This document shows positions 11,218 through 26,200 of a stretch of 60,000 bases of DNA, in pieces. Each line of letters begins with the position of its first letter. Position 1 is the stretch's first letter. Origin of the DNA: Bolinopsis microptera (Eukaryota; Ctenophora; Tentaculata; Lobata; Bolinopsidae). The notes beneath the pieces were generated by a model. It had not been told where the DNA came from, did no database searches, and saw only the letters and a list, made by a program, of their open reading frames with translations. The translations under genes and the position numbers were made by a program. The DNA lies in the NCBI RefSeq assembly GCF_026151205.1, contig NC_087077.1, forward strand, positions 8,921,983-8,981,982, written 5' to 3'.

Positions 11218-14200
11218 ATGTGGTACGGTGTGTTGATAGCGTTGTTACTGGAAGTGGTTGTCTCCCAACATGGAGAGTTCATCCTGGGTGTGGAGCACAA
11301 GTTTGGTATGTGTTATTTTTTTAAATACTGTGCATTCATTATTTTAAGCTGTGAGATATCAGTGCTCTTTCTAAATACTCCAGATTTTGTTATTTTTTTA
11401 GTTACCCCTACTGTTTTGACGCCACCTAGATATTAACTTGTAATTTCTGCAATAAGTCTGAAATCAAAAAAGAACTGACCCCAATCACAAATCTAACAGG
11501 CGTTGACGGGGAGTGGATAAGAAGAGCAAACGTAATTCTACCGTCAATAAAACAAAGCAGTCTCCCTGCTCATAACATTCCTCAGTTCATCCCGGTAAGC
11601 GTGATTAGTGTTGATTCCGTTAAATGGTGATTTAACATAATGAAATAATGAAGTAGTTGCCATATAAATATCTCAAATTTGATCGCTCATATGTTTTTAC
11701 AAAATGTGTACATATTTCGTTATGTTCAGATATCTGCTAACGAAAGAGTGGAGGATTTAAAAAGTATAGGCGATAAAAACGACACCCTCTATTACATCAG
11801 GGTGCCACACAAGGTAAACTGCATATTCATGGAGCATCGGCTCACTCCAGTCTTCATTCCACAGTAACAAATTCCACAAAGTTTTCCGAAACTTTCGCAT
11901 CATCGAATATATCCCCTGATTTACAGTTACCCACAGTAACGTATCACATTTTGACGGTGAGTTTATACTTGCAGGCAGTAGAAGAAGGTGAGAAGCTGGA
12001 TACAAACAGTTACGTAGGTCTAGTGGTTCGCGCTTGCAGTCTCATAGAGTCGGACCTGACTCACAGTCTTAACATCCACATGGACAGCACAGGTTTGTCG
12101 TAAAAACATTGTTACGAAAATACTTTATTTAATTTAAATAACCTCATGATTTTGTGTACGATTTTGCCGATTGATATATTTTGGAAGTATTACGATTATT
12201 CCGTGTGCAATCCTTTGAGAACAGTAAGCGCGTTGATATTGGATTGTTGTGTTGTTTGTGTTGACATGATGTTTAAGTTGATTGAGGGTTGAACGTGTTA
12301 GAGTTTAGTTTAAGGTTTATTCTCACATGTTAGTAAATTCCTATCCCATCAAAAAGAATGAATCTCTTCCAACGTAATGAACCTACGTTTAGGACCACTA
12401 TCGGGTTGTAAAAGTTTACTACTTAAAAGCTGCCAATATGTCTTTCGGATTTTGTGGGAATTTTCTACTTGGCTTATCTACCGCTAATTTAATTTATTTC
12501 AGAAGATAAATAAAACAAATTTTAAACAAAAATTAAACAAATCATTAAACCTGAACAGATGCAGAAACAACTATTCCAACACACCAATGACGCCACTGGT
12601 AGCGCCCCTGAATCACATCACAGTTCTCAACCACCATCTTATAAATATGGTCCTTTGCCTCCTCGCTCAATCTCCCATACTCTGCTTGCAACGAGAAGTC
12701 TATCTTGTAGTTCCTCCCCGGAGTGTCAACTCTCTGAACAAAGTCGTCTACGTCCTCGTAGGAGCGCTCTCGAATGGTTGATATAATGAGGCCGGAGGGG
12801 TCCTCCTCCAACTGAGATATTATCTTCTCTGCGGTCAAAGAATGGTCTCCGATACATTTGCTTGGAGAAAAGATCTTTGGGTCACTTCTATCCATCAAGT
12901 AAGAGAATATCGCTGCTGTAGCACCTTCTCCTTGGTTGAAAATGAGCATCTTCCCTCCTGGTTTAAGGAATTTAGTGGCATAAAGGACAGCTCTGTGTGG
13001 GTCCTCAAAACCGTACAGACTGTGAGCAAACAGGATGAAATCAAACTTATCACACTTGCTTTCCTCAAACTGGAACTCTGTGTTGAAGAATGATGAGCTG
13101 ACATTATGCTCCGTCCCTAGACTCCCCAGCGTGGAATGTAGTTCACTCACGTGCTCGGCGTTTGGCTCAACAACGTAAATGTATTCTATCTTGAGTCCAT
13201 GTTCCCGTACAAGCTTCTCCTCAAAGTTCCCTCTCCCTGCTCCCACGCTTAGCATTTTAACTGGGTTCTCGTTGAATTTGTTTTCGATTATAAATTCATT
13301 CGCTATGCGGGCCATGACTTCGTACTCTTCTGAGACGTCCTCGAAGACGGACCAATCGCGAGCGTATTCCTCTTCGGTCAGTGGGGGTGTAGTTTCCAAA
13401 TTAATTTCAGAGTTGCTCATCCTTAAATGATTGACAGTTTTGGTTTATTAATTGTATGATATATAAAGCAAGGAAACTACAGTTTATCATGGTGAAAACG
13501 GTCATTAAAACGGCTCTGGCACAAGGTACAATCATAATCCATAATAAGAAATGTGTGGACGTATACAATATGATATAAATTTAATGAGGCAAACGCACAA
13601 AGATACCACACGCAGATACAAAGCACTCTTAATTTAACTACGATACCAAAATACGGAAAACGCTACAAACCTTGACGAAAACAAAACGCAGGGGTGTAGG
13701 AATGATTTTCTTCGTGAGGGGGCCAAAATCTTAGAGTTTTTCAAATTTAGCACGCGCTTTGGCCACAGCCTGAATTTCAAAAACAGCAAAACGTGTAAAA
13801 GGCCTAGCTGAGCAATTTGGCAATAGAGATCATTTTCAAACACAGTTTCAAGAACGATGCATATTAGGGCCTGCAAACAGCTCTTGCGAAATAAGTGTAG
13901 TTCGAAAAAGGGATGCATATTGTATTCTCTCGAAAAAAATGTCAGGAAATTTGCTTCCAGAATTGAAATCTAGCAATGTGAAATGATAAATAAATAAACA
14001 AAGATTTTGTTGTGCCAATTTAAGGGTCAAAGGAAAAGTCCAGCAAATTTTGAAAAATATGCTTACAGTAATAGGTCTCACTCTCAAAGAGGGTGCAACA
14101 TGCAAGGAGGGAGAATCTGGAACAATTTTTGGAAAAGGAATAAATTCTAGCAATGAGGTAATTTGAACTACAAGGGGCAAACTGTGTCCTGCTAATTTAC

Positions 14201-17200
14201 TCCCACGGCATAAAAAACTTATCGGTAATGTTATCTGAATTTTATAATCGCTAGGCTTCTGAACTTCTGATAAATCCTGACATGTAATATATTTTGTTTT
14301 AAAAACCCGAGGGCCACCCATAAGGGCTTTGAAACCGGTTTATTGAATACGATATAATATACAAATAAACTGTAATAATATCGTAACATTCATGTCGATA
14401 CTAACTGAAATAATATAATCTGTAGGTAAAATAATAATACTGTCACATAATTAAGATATATGATATAATAAAATAAATGTCTCTTTTATTTCCACACTAA
14501 TTCTCACACCAAGCTTTAATTCACACACCAAAACTTTAAATTTTATCAAATTACAAATGTCTTAATATGTACGTCTCTTATCTTTAGTTAAAAAGTCAGG
14601 GGTGCAGCCGTTGTACTTCAATTAAAATAATTGATCACGCCGGAACACGATGTTATTTTATCAAAATCAGCTACCCGTGAGAACTGGAACAACCAAAACC
14701 AGTTGACCAAGATAAAAACTATAAATAACCTGTTTCCTCCAAATTACTGAGAAGTAGGCCCTCTCGCTACAGTTAATCTGTATTGATTTGTCGAGTGTCC
14801 AGCTGATTGGGTAATACCCGATGGGTATCCTACTTACTAATACTATGTACCATAGTGCATTCAAAGCATGTTTAGATATCTGAGTTAGGAGAAGTGTCAG
14901 GAAAGCACCTGGCTGGTTGTAGAGAGAGAAGTTCAGCGATATTAAAGAAGCATTATAACGTTTAATAATTACCATTCTACCATCTTGGATATATTTTAAT
15001 GATTCGAAACATCTAAGCGGCTAAATATAATCAGCATATTTTATTGCTTTCAGCATGATGATACCTAATTTTAGCGTCATCAAGATTTTACCTATTGTCT
15101 GGCACGAAGGTTGCTTGTCCCAGTCCCAGGTCCCATCCTCCAGACATGTGATAGTGTGAGAGCCAGTGTTCACGTGACCAGATCTACACTTTACTTCCAG
15201 GGTACTTCCAGGGATCGGAGGATACTCAGGGTCAAGGTCCGTGTTTGAAAACGTTGGAGTGTCGCATGTTACTGAAAGAATGTGAATTAGAATAAGGGAA
15301 ATTCCAGAGTTTGACTTCCCTTTTTTTTACAGTTTTACCTGTTTGACTTCCCTTTTTAAGTACAAGAACAGGAGCTTCTACTATACAATAGAAAAATGTT
15401 CCCATCCCTAATACAGAACCTTTTTCATTTTACCTGATGATCTGTAGAAGATTGTTGGTGAAGGAGGACTGCCACTCTTGAACATAAGATAAGATGAATC
15501 TCTGGTGAAGGCAGCCTGACATATATCTGAGAAACTTGTGTACTCAAAGCTCCAAACTTCAACTTTGTTACATTCTATCTTCAGATTAGTGGGTGTTTTG
15601 AATATGATCCAAGTTCTGTAGAAATGAGCTGGAACGTTGGTCATTGTGAAGCCGTCTTCTCCGTACCCACCATTACAATCTGGGCTTAACCAGATACTGA
15701 ACTGGTTAAACTTGAATGACATCGAGAAAACCATTTCTCTTGATGCGTCAGAGAACTTAATCCAGAGCTGAGAGTTGTCGTTATCAGCCCAAGTTCTAAG
15801 TTGAAGTGGAGTTGTTTCAATGTCAAAGTGAACGACTTCTGTTAATTTAGCTGCTTTCCAATCTGAGATGTGAATAAATTAAACATCAGGGATTGATTGG
15901 AAATCTAATATAGTTTGAGTATAATAATGGGACAATAAATAAGTTTTCTGATCTTAAAGAGTTCATCTTAAAGTTAATCGTAGTTTTACCTGATGCTCTG
16001 TACTGCTCAGCAGCTTGTCCGCTGTTATCCACAAAGAACATCTGAATAGAGGGTTGGTTGAACGCTGTGCATTTGATGTCTCCTTTAACAGAATCACTGT
16101 AAGTGTACTTCAAGCAAAACTCTCCGTTACACTCAATAATCAACTCTTTAGATGTCTTGAAGACTGTCCAAACAACTTCAGTTGTTGCTGGTTCCGGGTC
16201 AAAAAATGCTTCACCTGGGCCGTTACAATCTGCCAACCATGCGCTGTTGTCCTCGATTACTATCGCCAACGAGAATACATCAAGGAATTCAAGGTTACTT
16301 ATACTTATAGGAACTGCTATGGTTCCTTTAATCCAGACATATTCGCCAGGGGTCCCTTTAGCGGTGTTCGACTTCAACTCCAGTGGTACTTCATCCAGAT
16401 TATGGTCAAACTTTACTCCTTTTACAACGGTCTGCCACTCTGTAATAGTGACGGTGGTCAGGAATTTTATCAGCAGTTGTAAACACAGTAAACGTTGTTA
16501 CTATCTGTTAGAAAATAACAATATAAGATTGGACAGAGTACTGAACAACACGAGTATTTTTAAACGAGATGACTCACCTCTTGTTTCAGTAGCTTCCACA
16601 GAGAAAGCCCACAATAAGAGCAGAAGAATGAACTTCAGCATGAAATTTCACTTCTAGAATCTAAGAAAACGTTCGGATAATTTAAGAAAGAGACGTTAAA
16701 AAAATATCAAATTAAGGCAAATTTGTAAATAACATCTTGATAGATAAAAGGTACTTTCAATCATAGCTTTATTCACAAATCTGTACCGGTCTTAGCGAAC
16801 AATAAGAACAGGTGCTTTAACAATTACGTGTGAGGGATTTCTAATGCGTTTCAGATTTCGATGTGAACATCATTACTTCAAGTAAATAACATTATCGGCT
16901 TTATTACGCCCCCTGGCGGTACCGTTAATCATCATGAACAATATCAGAACAACAGTAGACATGACATATCGTGAACTGTGCGTGGTCGTGGTTCTGAATG
17001 AGGATTGCAGATGGGAGGCAAATTGAATTTAAACATAACATCGTCACGACGTTATGTTTAAATTCAATTTACATCGCGTCACAAAGCTTTGAAATCAACC
17101 ACAGTTCTACTGTCAATACGTGTCTACTTTGGGTACTGAACTGACTGCTGCGTAGTGTTGGCGTGGGCCACTGTAATTAAATCTCAAACGATATACTCTA

Positions 17201-20200
17201 AGTTATAAACAAATGACACTTGCCATTAACAACGGTTCAACTACCTAGGCGTTAATTACTTTTGTGCAATTACGGTAAATGTTTTTCCTTAGAAGCAATA
17301 TATTTCCTTAAAACTATATATTTTCTTACTTGATCATCACCCCGGTGAGAGCCACGTTTCTCAGACGTTAATTATTATTGCCTTACAGCTGTAATAGTTT
17401 TTCTACTTATGATCTGTTTACTGTTAATAAGTTTCCTAGTAGCTATAATGTTTCCAACTTAAACATCGTCTCCATAGCAACAGAGTGCTGTACACGTACA
17501 CGTGATGGATATATTAAATATGAGCAGGCGCGCGCTTTAATCATCGATATGAATTATAATTTCTACAAATATATTTCCTCTACGTCTACATCTGACGGCT
17601 GGTCATACAATTAAAAATCTGCATCTTTTAGGCCATAAGAAAGGATAAGCCTAAAATATAAATGGAGCTTCGGTGCGAACTTTAATTAAATTAAATGCAA
17701 TTACGAGTTACGACCTAAGTAAGTCGCATATCTCTGTGCACGTTACAATTCCAAATATCCAGGCTGTTAAATTTGCCAAATTTTGTCAAAAAGTACGACG
17801 TATTTAGAGTTTTCAAAATGTACGCGAATTATTCGCCAATTTACAACTTCAAGTTTTAATTTTTAGGGCTGCTAAATTCGTCGAAAAATTCGGTAAGAAT
17901 GCGGCTGTGGGAACGCGCAGCATTCTCGAGTCTACATATATCTGTATAATCTGTATAATCTAGTTGGATATGTGAATTGTGACGTTATACTTCAAATCTC
18001 AAACTTACAAATCTCGACAAGTAAACTAGACTGTGGAGGAAATTAAGTGATTTCGAGTTTATTAAGAGAAGTTAGTTTACTCAATAACGTCTTCGGGTAT
18101 GAGATAAATTTAACCCCTTGCGATCTTGGTCAGTACCTACGCTAGTCACTAACCAGTAACCACGCACGTGTTGCGGGAAACACATGTTTTGGCAATATTC
18201 CACCATACAAAGCCAACTATAGTGAACATTTTGATGCAGGCAAGTGATTTCCTGTTCCCGTATTTGGTATATTTTTTTAAATGCGGCAATTAGAGAAAAA
18301 TTCGTATGCGAATTTAATTCAAATAATACGTTTAGTGCGAATTTAACAGCATTGCCAAATATATCATCAATTTTGAAACCTTTATTGCCACAGTCCCTAC
18401 TAATACATAATATACTACTGGATAAACATCCATGACTCACCATTAACCGACTGTCGAAAGTAATACAGAAATAACAATATGTAACGTTTTATGCGACCTT
18501 AAAAACAGGGTTGGGAAAAACGTTTTTTGCGTTTTTTTAAGAACCGGCGTTTTTTGCGTTTTTTAAAGACAAATTTGCGTTGTTTCGAAAAAAACGTTTC
18601 GAAAATGCCAGAAATCAACAAATTTCTCAACATCACGCAACCAGCGGCAGTTAAACATCTCTAAATTTCAACTACATTTACAATTTCATCGTCAAAGATT
18701 TGAACTGTGGATTAGTAAATATCTGTCATAACATCCAATACCAACACACACACATCATCATAATATGGTCTGACAGTCTATCCTCTATACAAGCTATATC
18801 CTCGTTTGCAACGAGGAGTAGAACTACTAGAGAGTGTTATGACACCCTCAATGCACGTGGATCCACCAACACTCTAGAGATCCGATGGATAGCTGCACAC
18901 ATCGGATTGTGGGGTAATGAGAAATCAAATGAGCTGGCCAAGATTGGCACAACTAGTAAATCCACTTTGAACCTATTCCACAATCTTTCATTAAACGCCT
19001 GATCGACGACAAAGTCACCAGACCAAATCAGGAAACCTGGTTAACTGATGGACCCAGACACACTAGACTGACACTCGATCACACACACACATCAACATCA
19101 TCAAAAATCTTTACACTACACTCAGCAACAACAGACAAAATTACAGAACTGCAGTGCACCTCATCACTGGACATTGTGGCTTAAACAAACAGCTCCATAC
19201 CATTCGGAAATCAAGCACCCGTGCTTTTCCTATGTGCGGCGACGGAGAGGAAACTGTTTCACACTTTCTAGGACAGTGTCCGGCTATTGCCCAAATAAGA
19301 GGTCAATATTTCCAGGACTATTACCTCTCCTTCAATGACATATTCGTCATTCGACAACCAACACATCTCCACTATTGACAACTTCGCAAACTGCACCAAA
19401 CGCTTAATTGTACCGGAGAAGCTGGACCAGACTGTTGTGACATAGCGACTACTCACACATCGTCTTAGTTCACCTTTCTCTTCCACACCCAGTTGCTACT
19501 TCAGCGTTCATACACGACACATCTTACAACACTTACCATCATCCTACATTACACATTTTGATTCCCCCGGCATCCTTCCATAGGACTGCCATACCCCATC
19601 CACATGCTATCCTCTCGTGGGCCATCCAGGCCCAGCCTCTCTTTAAAATTTTTCTTAGAAATCCAAGCGAACATTCTAGAAGACTTCTATAAATAGTAAA
19701 TACACAGTACAGTGTACTGTGGACGTGATATGCATGGCGCCATGGCTGGTCATACAATTAAAAATCTGCATCTTTTAGGCCATAAGAAAGGATAAGCCTA
19801 AAATATAAATGGAGCTTCGGTGCGAACTTTAATTAAATTAAATGCAATTACGACCTAAATAGGTCGCATCGCTCAGTACGCGTTACAATTCCAAATACAA
19901 CATTATTGCCACAGTCGCTACTAATACATAATAAGCCACTAGGTAAACATCCGTGACTCACCATTTACCGACTGTCGAAAGTTTTACAGAAATAGCAATA
20001 TGTTACGTTTGATGCGACCTTGACAAAGGTGGATAAACAGTTTGCCTAGTAGAGTAGTAGGTAACTGTACTGAACAGTCCTTTGATTTGGGCTTTGGCGC
20101 AGTTTACTTGTTTATTGGTAACTTAGATGTGCGGAATGTTAGCAATCATTATCAGGGTCTTTGTATTTGACAGTGGTACAATAACGTTACTATACTATTA

Positions 20201-23200
20201 AGTTATACTACTACTATATGACGATGATCTTGGTTTTATTCCTTAAAATGTAAATTTAAAGTTTATAAGACTTTAAAAGTTGATTGGTCTGATACCACAA
20301 CCTGATCATCGCGGATTGATAAATCACTCTAACGAAGAAAACACACTCAAAAAGCTGAATAGGAAAGCCTTGGGCTTTTGATGTTACTGCAGATTTGAGA
20401 TGATTTGTCGTAATGGTGGCCTCCTAATGAAAGCTAGTTACTAACCTACAAATAATGACCTGTAATTATTGAATATCTGAGTTGAAGGAATGTTAATCAT
20501 ACAAACAATGATACAGTGTGTGTACCTGAGCACAAGTCAAGCCATTGGGATACCTTGATTCGGGGGGGGGGGGGGGGGGGGGGGGGGGGATACCTTGCTG
20601 TTCGTACTTGCCCAAGAGGCGAGAGGCATAAATTTGCGCGCGGCGTGGCCAAGGTCATGCAATAAGATGGAACTGGTGCATAACTTTATCGCCACAACAA
20701 TTAATGTAATACCTGGGCAAATATCAGTGTTACAAGATTCTGTTTCTTTAGCATCTCCCTCGCACTCTGCACCACCATTTGATGGGACAGGGTTGGTACA
20801 AGATCTGCTTCTAGTTTGAGTTCCTCCACCACAGTCTACAGAACAGTCCGACCAGTCTTCATATTCGCTCCAACCGCCATCAACTGAGAGATAAGGATAG
20901 TAGTACATTTGTTTTCGGTAACCTAGGTATTGTCAACATTGAAAACGGATAACCATTAGTACCATGGCCATGGTTATCCGTTATATTAGATAACTCCCGC
21001 CATTCGAGCACTTGTACACTATTTGGCTATTTCTTGTGAAAAACGACGTTTTAACTTAAGTTTCACTCGATTGGCAAGTCTGATAGTGATAATGATATGA
21101 GATGTTAAGTTATGTCCAACTGGCAACTATTGATTAAGCTTCTTTTGGCCCCCTGATCCCTATTTTCAGCTGTGTAAACAAGTACCGGTCCACTGGTCAT
21201 CTAAACCCGGTGTTTGGTGAACAGTGAACTGCCATCTAGTGCTATAGCAATACTAATACATATAACATTAATTATTCGCACATCAGCTATTAACTATTTC
21301 CAAAATAACTTACCGTCAGGTTTAGATGTGGGTCCGGGAGTACAATCCACATTTTCTGGCCAGTCACAGGTCTTTAGTTTCAAGCTGAACTGAAACATTT
21401 ATTTTTTAATTGTGTAACCAATTGTTTATTGAGTTTTTATCAACATTTTTAACATGTTCCTTCTTTCTATCATATCTAGCATTAAGAAGCCTTTCACATA
21501 CCAGACAGCTAATTGTACTATTATACCAATGATCTGAGATCTCTAAAGTTGGTCTAGATTCACAAGATTTACAAGATTTACAAGATTTACAAGATTTACA
21601 AGATTTACAAGATTTACAAGATTTACAAGATTTACAAGATTTACAAGATTTACAAGATTTACAAGATTTACAAGATTTGAACTGACAAGGAGCCACTGAA
21701 CAATTAAAATCCATACACACACCAGAAACCTAGACGGCTAACTAAAATATACAAAATTAGCTATACTCAAAAACTTAAACGGTTTATATTAGTCTGTAAA
21801 CACCTTTGAGGATTGTATCTGAACTAGACAGGGCGTTCCACTAATCTCAACAAAATATTTCAATTTCTCAGTTTAGAGTAAAAAATCTTAATTTAGCCGT
21901 TCCTTATTTTTTCATGTGTTATATTGGTTGGGATCGTCTAACTTACTAATTGAACTAATTCTGTAGACAGTCATGGACTTATAAACAAGATAGATTTAGT
22001 TCTACGACACAATTTGATGTTTAAGTTAATAACAAATTGAATCTGTTCCACGTTAAACCACGTTGCCATAAATGAGAATAAGTAGGAAATTTCGGATAAC
22101 AAATAGATTAAATACCTCATACATACTACTATACACAAAAATAGGATATCACAATTTTAAGCACGCCGAATCAAAATGAAATACAAGACCATGTTAAATA
22201 CATGTGTATAATGATACACATGTACAATCACCAGCAATCACCAGCAACTGAAAGCGACACTTAAATTAGGTAATAATAAAAAAAGATAAGTCTCTTACCA
22301 CTAATACGCCGGCACAGTTCATATGATGAGCCTGTCCTGAGGAACACGAGTAATACTTGGAACAGTCCTCTGGGTCCCTGAAGAGTCCGGCAGCTGGCGG
22401 ACATGTGTATCCGTAGATAAGGGCCGGCATTAAGCCGAGGAGAAATAGTTTCATATCTTATAACGAGAAGTTTTGTTATGATCTCTGCATCATAAAGAGT
22501 TATTACAAAATTTGTATTAAATTTTTAAATTTTTAATTTATCGTGTGATGGCACTTTTTTCCCTTTTTTTTTCTTCAGAGAGCAGGCTTGCCACATAGGG
22601 CCTGTTGTTCCGAACTTTTATGCAAGGTGCTAGGTTGTGGTACACACTCAACTATAAGATAATCTGAGAGATACTGTGTGACAATGCTAAGAATGTCGTA
22701 GTGAGAGAAAGTTAACTGTCGATAAATTCATGCGAGTTCAAATTGTTGTGATGGGTGACATGATAATGACTGATAAGAGAAAGTTTTCATGTCAATTGTG
22801 CCATAATCCATAACAGTATGATGACTGTCAAAGTGTCGACCACTAGGTACTTGGACGAACAAGTGTACTCGAACAAGTGTACCCTAGCCGCTAGGGCAAA
22901 AAAGTGAAATGCACAGTCAGCATTTAAAAAAAAAAATAGGCCAAGAAATAGGAGTTTTAGAGCTCAAAATTTGGACCCCCGAGTGATGTCAAAAACACGA
23001 ATTAAATTGGTATTAATAATTATTTTAGTCTCTTGAGTCTTGACACCATTTTAGGGTTATACGGGTTCCTGCTGGTGTTTGTAATCCTTATGAAATTTAA
23101 AGGTGTGTAGTCGTTATCCTCAGATTTTTGGTCAATTATAATCGTTTATCGCTAAGCCCTGAGATTTCTCCCATTCAAATGCAAGGCATGAAAACTATCA

Positions 23201-26200
23201 ATGTTATTTATATCGGTTGTTGTATTATCCTCTCCACTTCAGTTTGATTTTATACTAGAAATTTAATGCAGCGTTAATTGTCCAATTACTTAAATTCTTG
23301 ACTGCTGAACGTTTAAAAAGTGTAGTACTTTGTACAGAAACATTGTGACAGCTCAGTACCAACCAAAATAGTAACCAGCCTACCATAGTAAAATATGGTA
23401 GAGGCAAGAAACAAATGCAGTAATTTCAACACGAATAGTAAATACAGAACAGTAAAAGGACTATTTATATACAGTTGATCCAGTACGTGGCTAGACTGCG
23501 ATTAGTCTGCATGCTCATGATTTAAGTTGTTCTTTCTGTGTCATTAGAGGCGTCAGGACAGCACCATTAACATTGCAGCCCTTCCCTGGCCAATGTCAAT
23601 ACCTGCACTGGACTACTAAGATCAGTACTTATAATGCTGGACCTCTTACAAAATAAAAGCCTTTATCTACTGCAGAAGGGAGAAGGGTGCATATTGGGTC
23701 TTTAGTCTTTACTACTAACGATCATAAGATTTTAGATCAGCACAGTAGAAGTTGTGGTCAGACAACTGTTAACTGTTTGAAGGCTCATGATGTAGGTTGT
23801 TATTTTGGTGTGTCGTTAGAGAGGCAGTAGGAAAATACCATTGTATATTTATTTGTATAGAAATTGACGCACCAAATACAAGGTATTATAATACCTTGTA
23901 TTTGGTGCGTCAATTTCTACTCGTGAGAGCGAAAAAAAGCGGTATATTTATATCACCGTTTACCATGAATTTTGCGATGTCTCTTGTTTCTAGAAATGTG
24001 GATGGAATTGAATTACGGAATTCAAGCACGGATAAATTTATAATAGGAGAAAAGGCAGGTATTTTCTTGGCAAGTATTTTCTAGCTCCGTCACGTTTCTG
24101 CCGGTTATTTTTACAGTTACAAAATAAAAATGCCAATGGTGCCCTTGAAGATTTGGATATCTGAGTTTGAGGAAAAGTTAATATCATATTTATTAACAAC
24201 GGTTTGCACAGAGTACCAATGGGTTGGATCATTGGGTTGCCTTGATTGACGATGTCAATCCCTCGCGGCCCGCAGCTCTGCCAAGAACGAGAATCATGTA
24301 TTGATGCGCGATGTGGTTGGGACTGGGTAGTGCAGTGACCTACTGACTTTCCCTTAAATCAGGCTGCGCCATAGGGTTAGGACTGTGTCCCTGGATGTAT
24401 CGAAATTCAGATATTTGATTTTATAAAACACTACTGGGTTTAGGTAAATTGTGAGCGGTCGCGAAGAGATTAGGAATAGTGTACCTATTTTCTGGCACGA
24501 AGGTTGCTTCTCCCAGTCCCAGGTCCCATCTTCCAGACATGTGATAGTGTGAGAGCCAGTGTTCACGTGACCAGATCTACACTTCACTTCCAGGGTACTT
24601 CCAGGGATCGGAGGATACTCAGGGTCAAGGTCCGTGTTTGGAAACGTTGGGGTGTCGCATGTTACTGAGAATGTGTTTTTGAAATAAGGGAAATTCCAGA
24701 GTTTTTACATGACCTAATTGACTTATGACGTTCCTTTTTAAAAACAAGAACAAGAGCTTCTACTATACATTTAAAAAATGGCCCCATCCCTAATACATAA
24801 CCTTTTTTATTTTACCTGATGGTTTGTAGAAGATTGTTGGTGAAGGAGTACTGCCACTCTCGAACTTAAGATAAGATGAATCTCTGGTAAAGGCAGCATG
24901 ACATATATCTGAGAAACTTCTGTACTCAAAGCTCCAAACTTCAACTTTGTTACATTCTATCTTCAGATGGGTTGAAGTTTTGAATATGGTCCAAGTTCTG
25001 TAGAAATGAGGTGGAACGTTGGTCATTGTGAAGCCGTCTTGTCCGTATCCAGTGTTACAATCTGGCCCTAACCAGATACTGAACTGGTTAAACTTGAATG
25101 ACATCGAGAACACTTCCGCTTTTGAGGCGTCAGAGAACTTAATCCAGAGCTGAGAGTTGTCGTTATCAGCCCAAGTTCTGGGTTGAAGTGGAGTTGTTTC
25201 TATGTCAAAGTTAACGACTTCGTCTAATTTAGCTGCTTTCCAATCTGAGATGTGAATAAATTAATCATCAGGGATTGATTGGAAATATAAAAAAATATGA
25301 CTTTTGACAGCTACCAGTAACTGAAGTATAATAATAAGAAGATAACTAAATATTCTGATCCTAAAGAGGTCATCTCAAAGTTAAACGTAGTTTTACCTGA
25401 TGCTCTGTACTGCTTAGCGACTTGTCCGCTGTTATCCACAAAGAACATCTGAATAGAGGGTTGGTTGAAAGTGTTGCATTTGATGTCTCCTAGAATAGAG
25501 TCACTGTAAGTGAACTTCAAGCAAAACTCTCCGTTACACTCAATAATCAACTCTTTAGATGTCTTGAAGACTGTCCAAACAACTTCAGTTGTTGCTGGTT
25601 CCGGGTCAAAGAATGCTTCCCCTTGGCCGTTACAAAATCCCAACCATGCGCTGTTGTCCTCGATTACTATTGCCAACGAGAATACATCAAGGTCATTTAT
25701 ACTTATAGTTATAGGAAGCCCTATGGTTCCTTGAATCCAGACATATTTGCTAGGGGTCCCAGTGGCGGTGTTAGACTTTATCTCCAGAGGTACCTCATCC
25801 AAGTTATGGTCAAACTTTAATCCTTTCTCAACGGTCTGCCACTCTGAATAATATATTGAATATTTAATAACGATAGCTTGGAAATACATAACATTAAATA
25901 ATTGTAGAGCTACCATTATTTAAAAAAACACAATATCGTGGAAATCGAGGGATAATTGAAATGTTTTTAAAGATATTTGATAACCTCTGGATTCAACCAC
26001 TGTTGTCAAAAGAAACAGCAGTAAAAGTATTAACATCGTTTGGTCAATACTTTTCTTCGTGAAGCTGAACCCTATCTGGAAACAATTCATGTACTATGAA
26101 ATAAACGAGTTGGATTATATTTAATATATACAGTGACTAAGTTAATTTATTAGTTTTCAAACTGTTTTAAGAAACAGTGGCTATTTAATTAAAATGATAA

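Noticed and set aside
13634-14321. Two minus-strand ORFs of 94 and 157 codons
   Set aside because: They derive from internally repetitive intronic DNA, have no domain and no plausible splice links.
14667-14975. Minus-strand ORF considered as the missing last exon of the sushi gene copy A
   Set aside because: The phase from the sushi exon could not be reconciled, and no equivalent was found after copy B.
21406-21720. Minus-strand ORF with a Lys-Ser-Cys repeat
   Set aside because: Product of thirteen 9-bp units in an intron; the splice-consistent gene model skips it.
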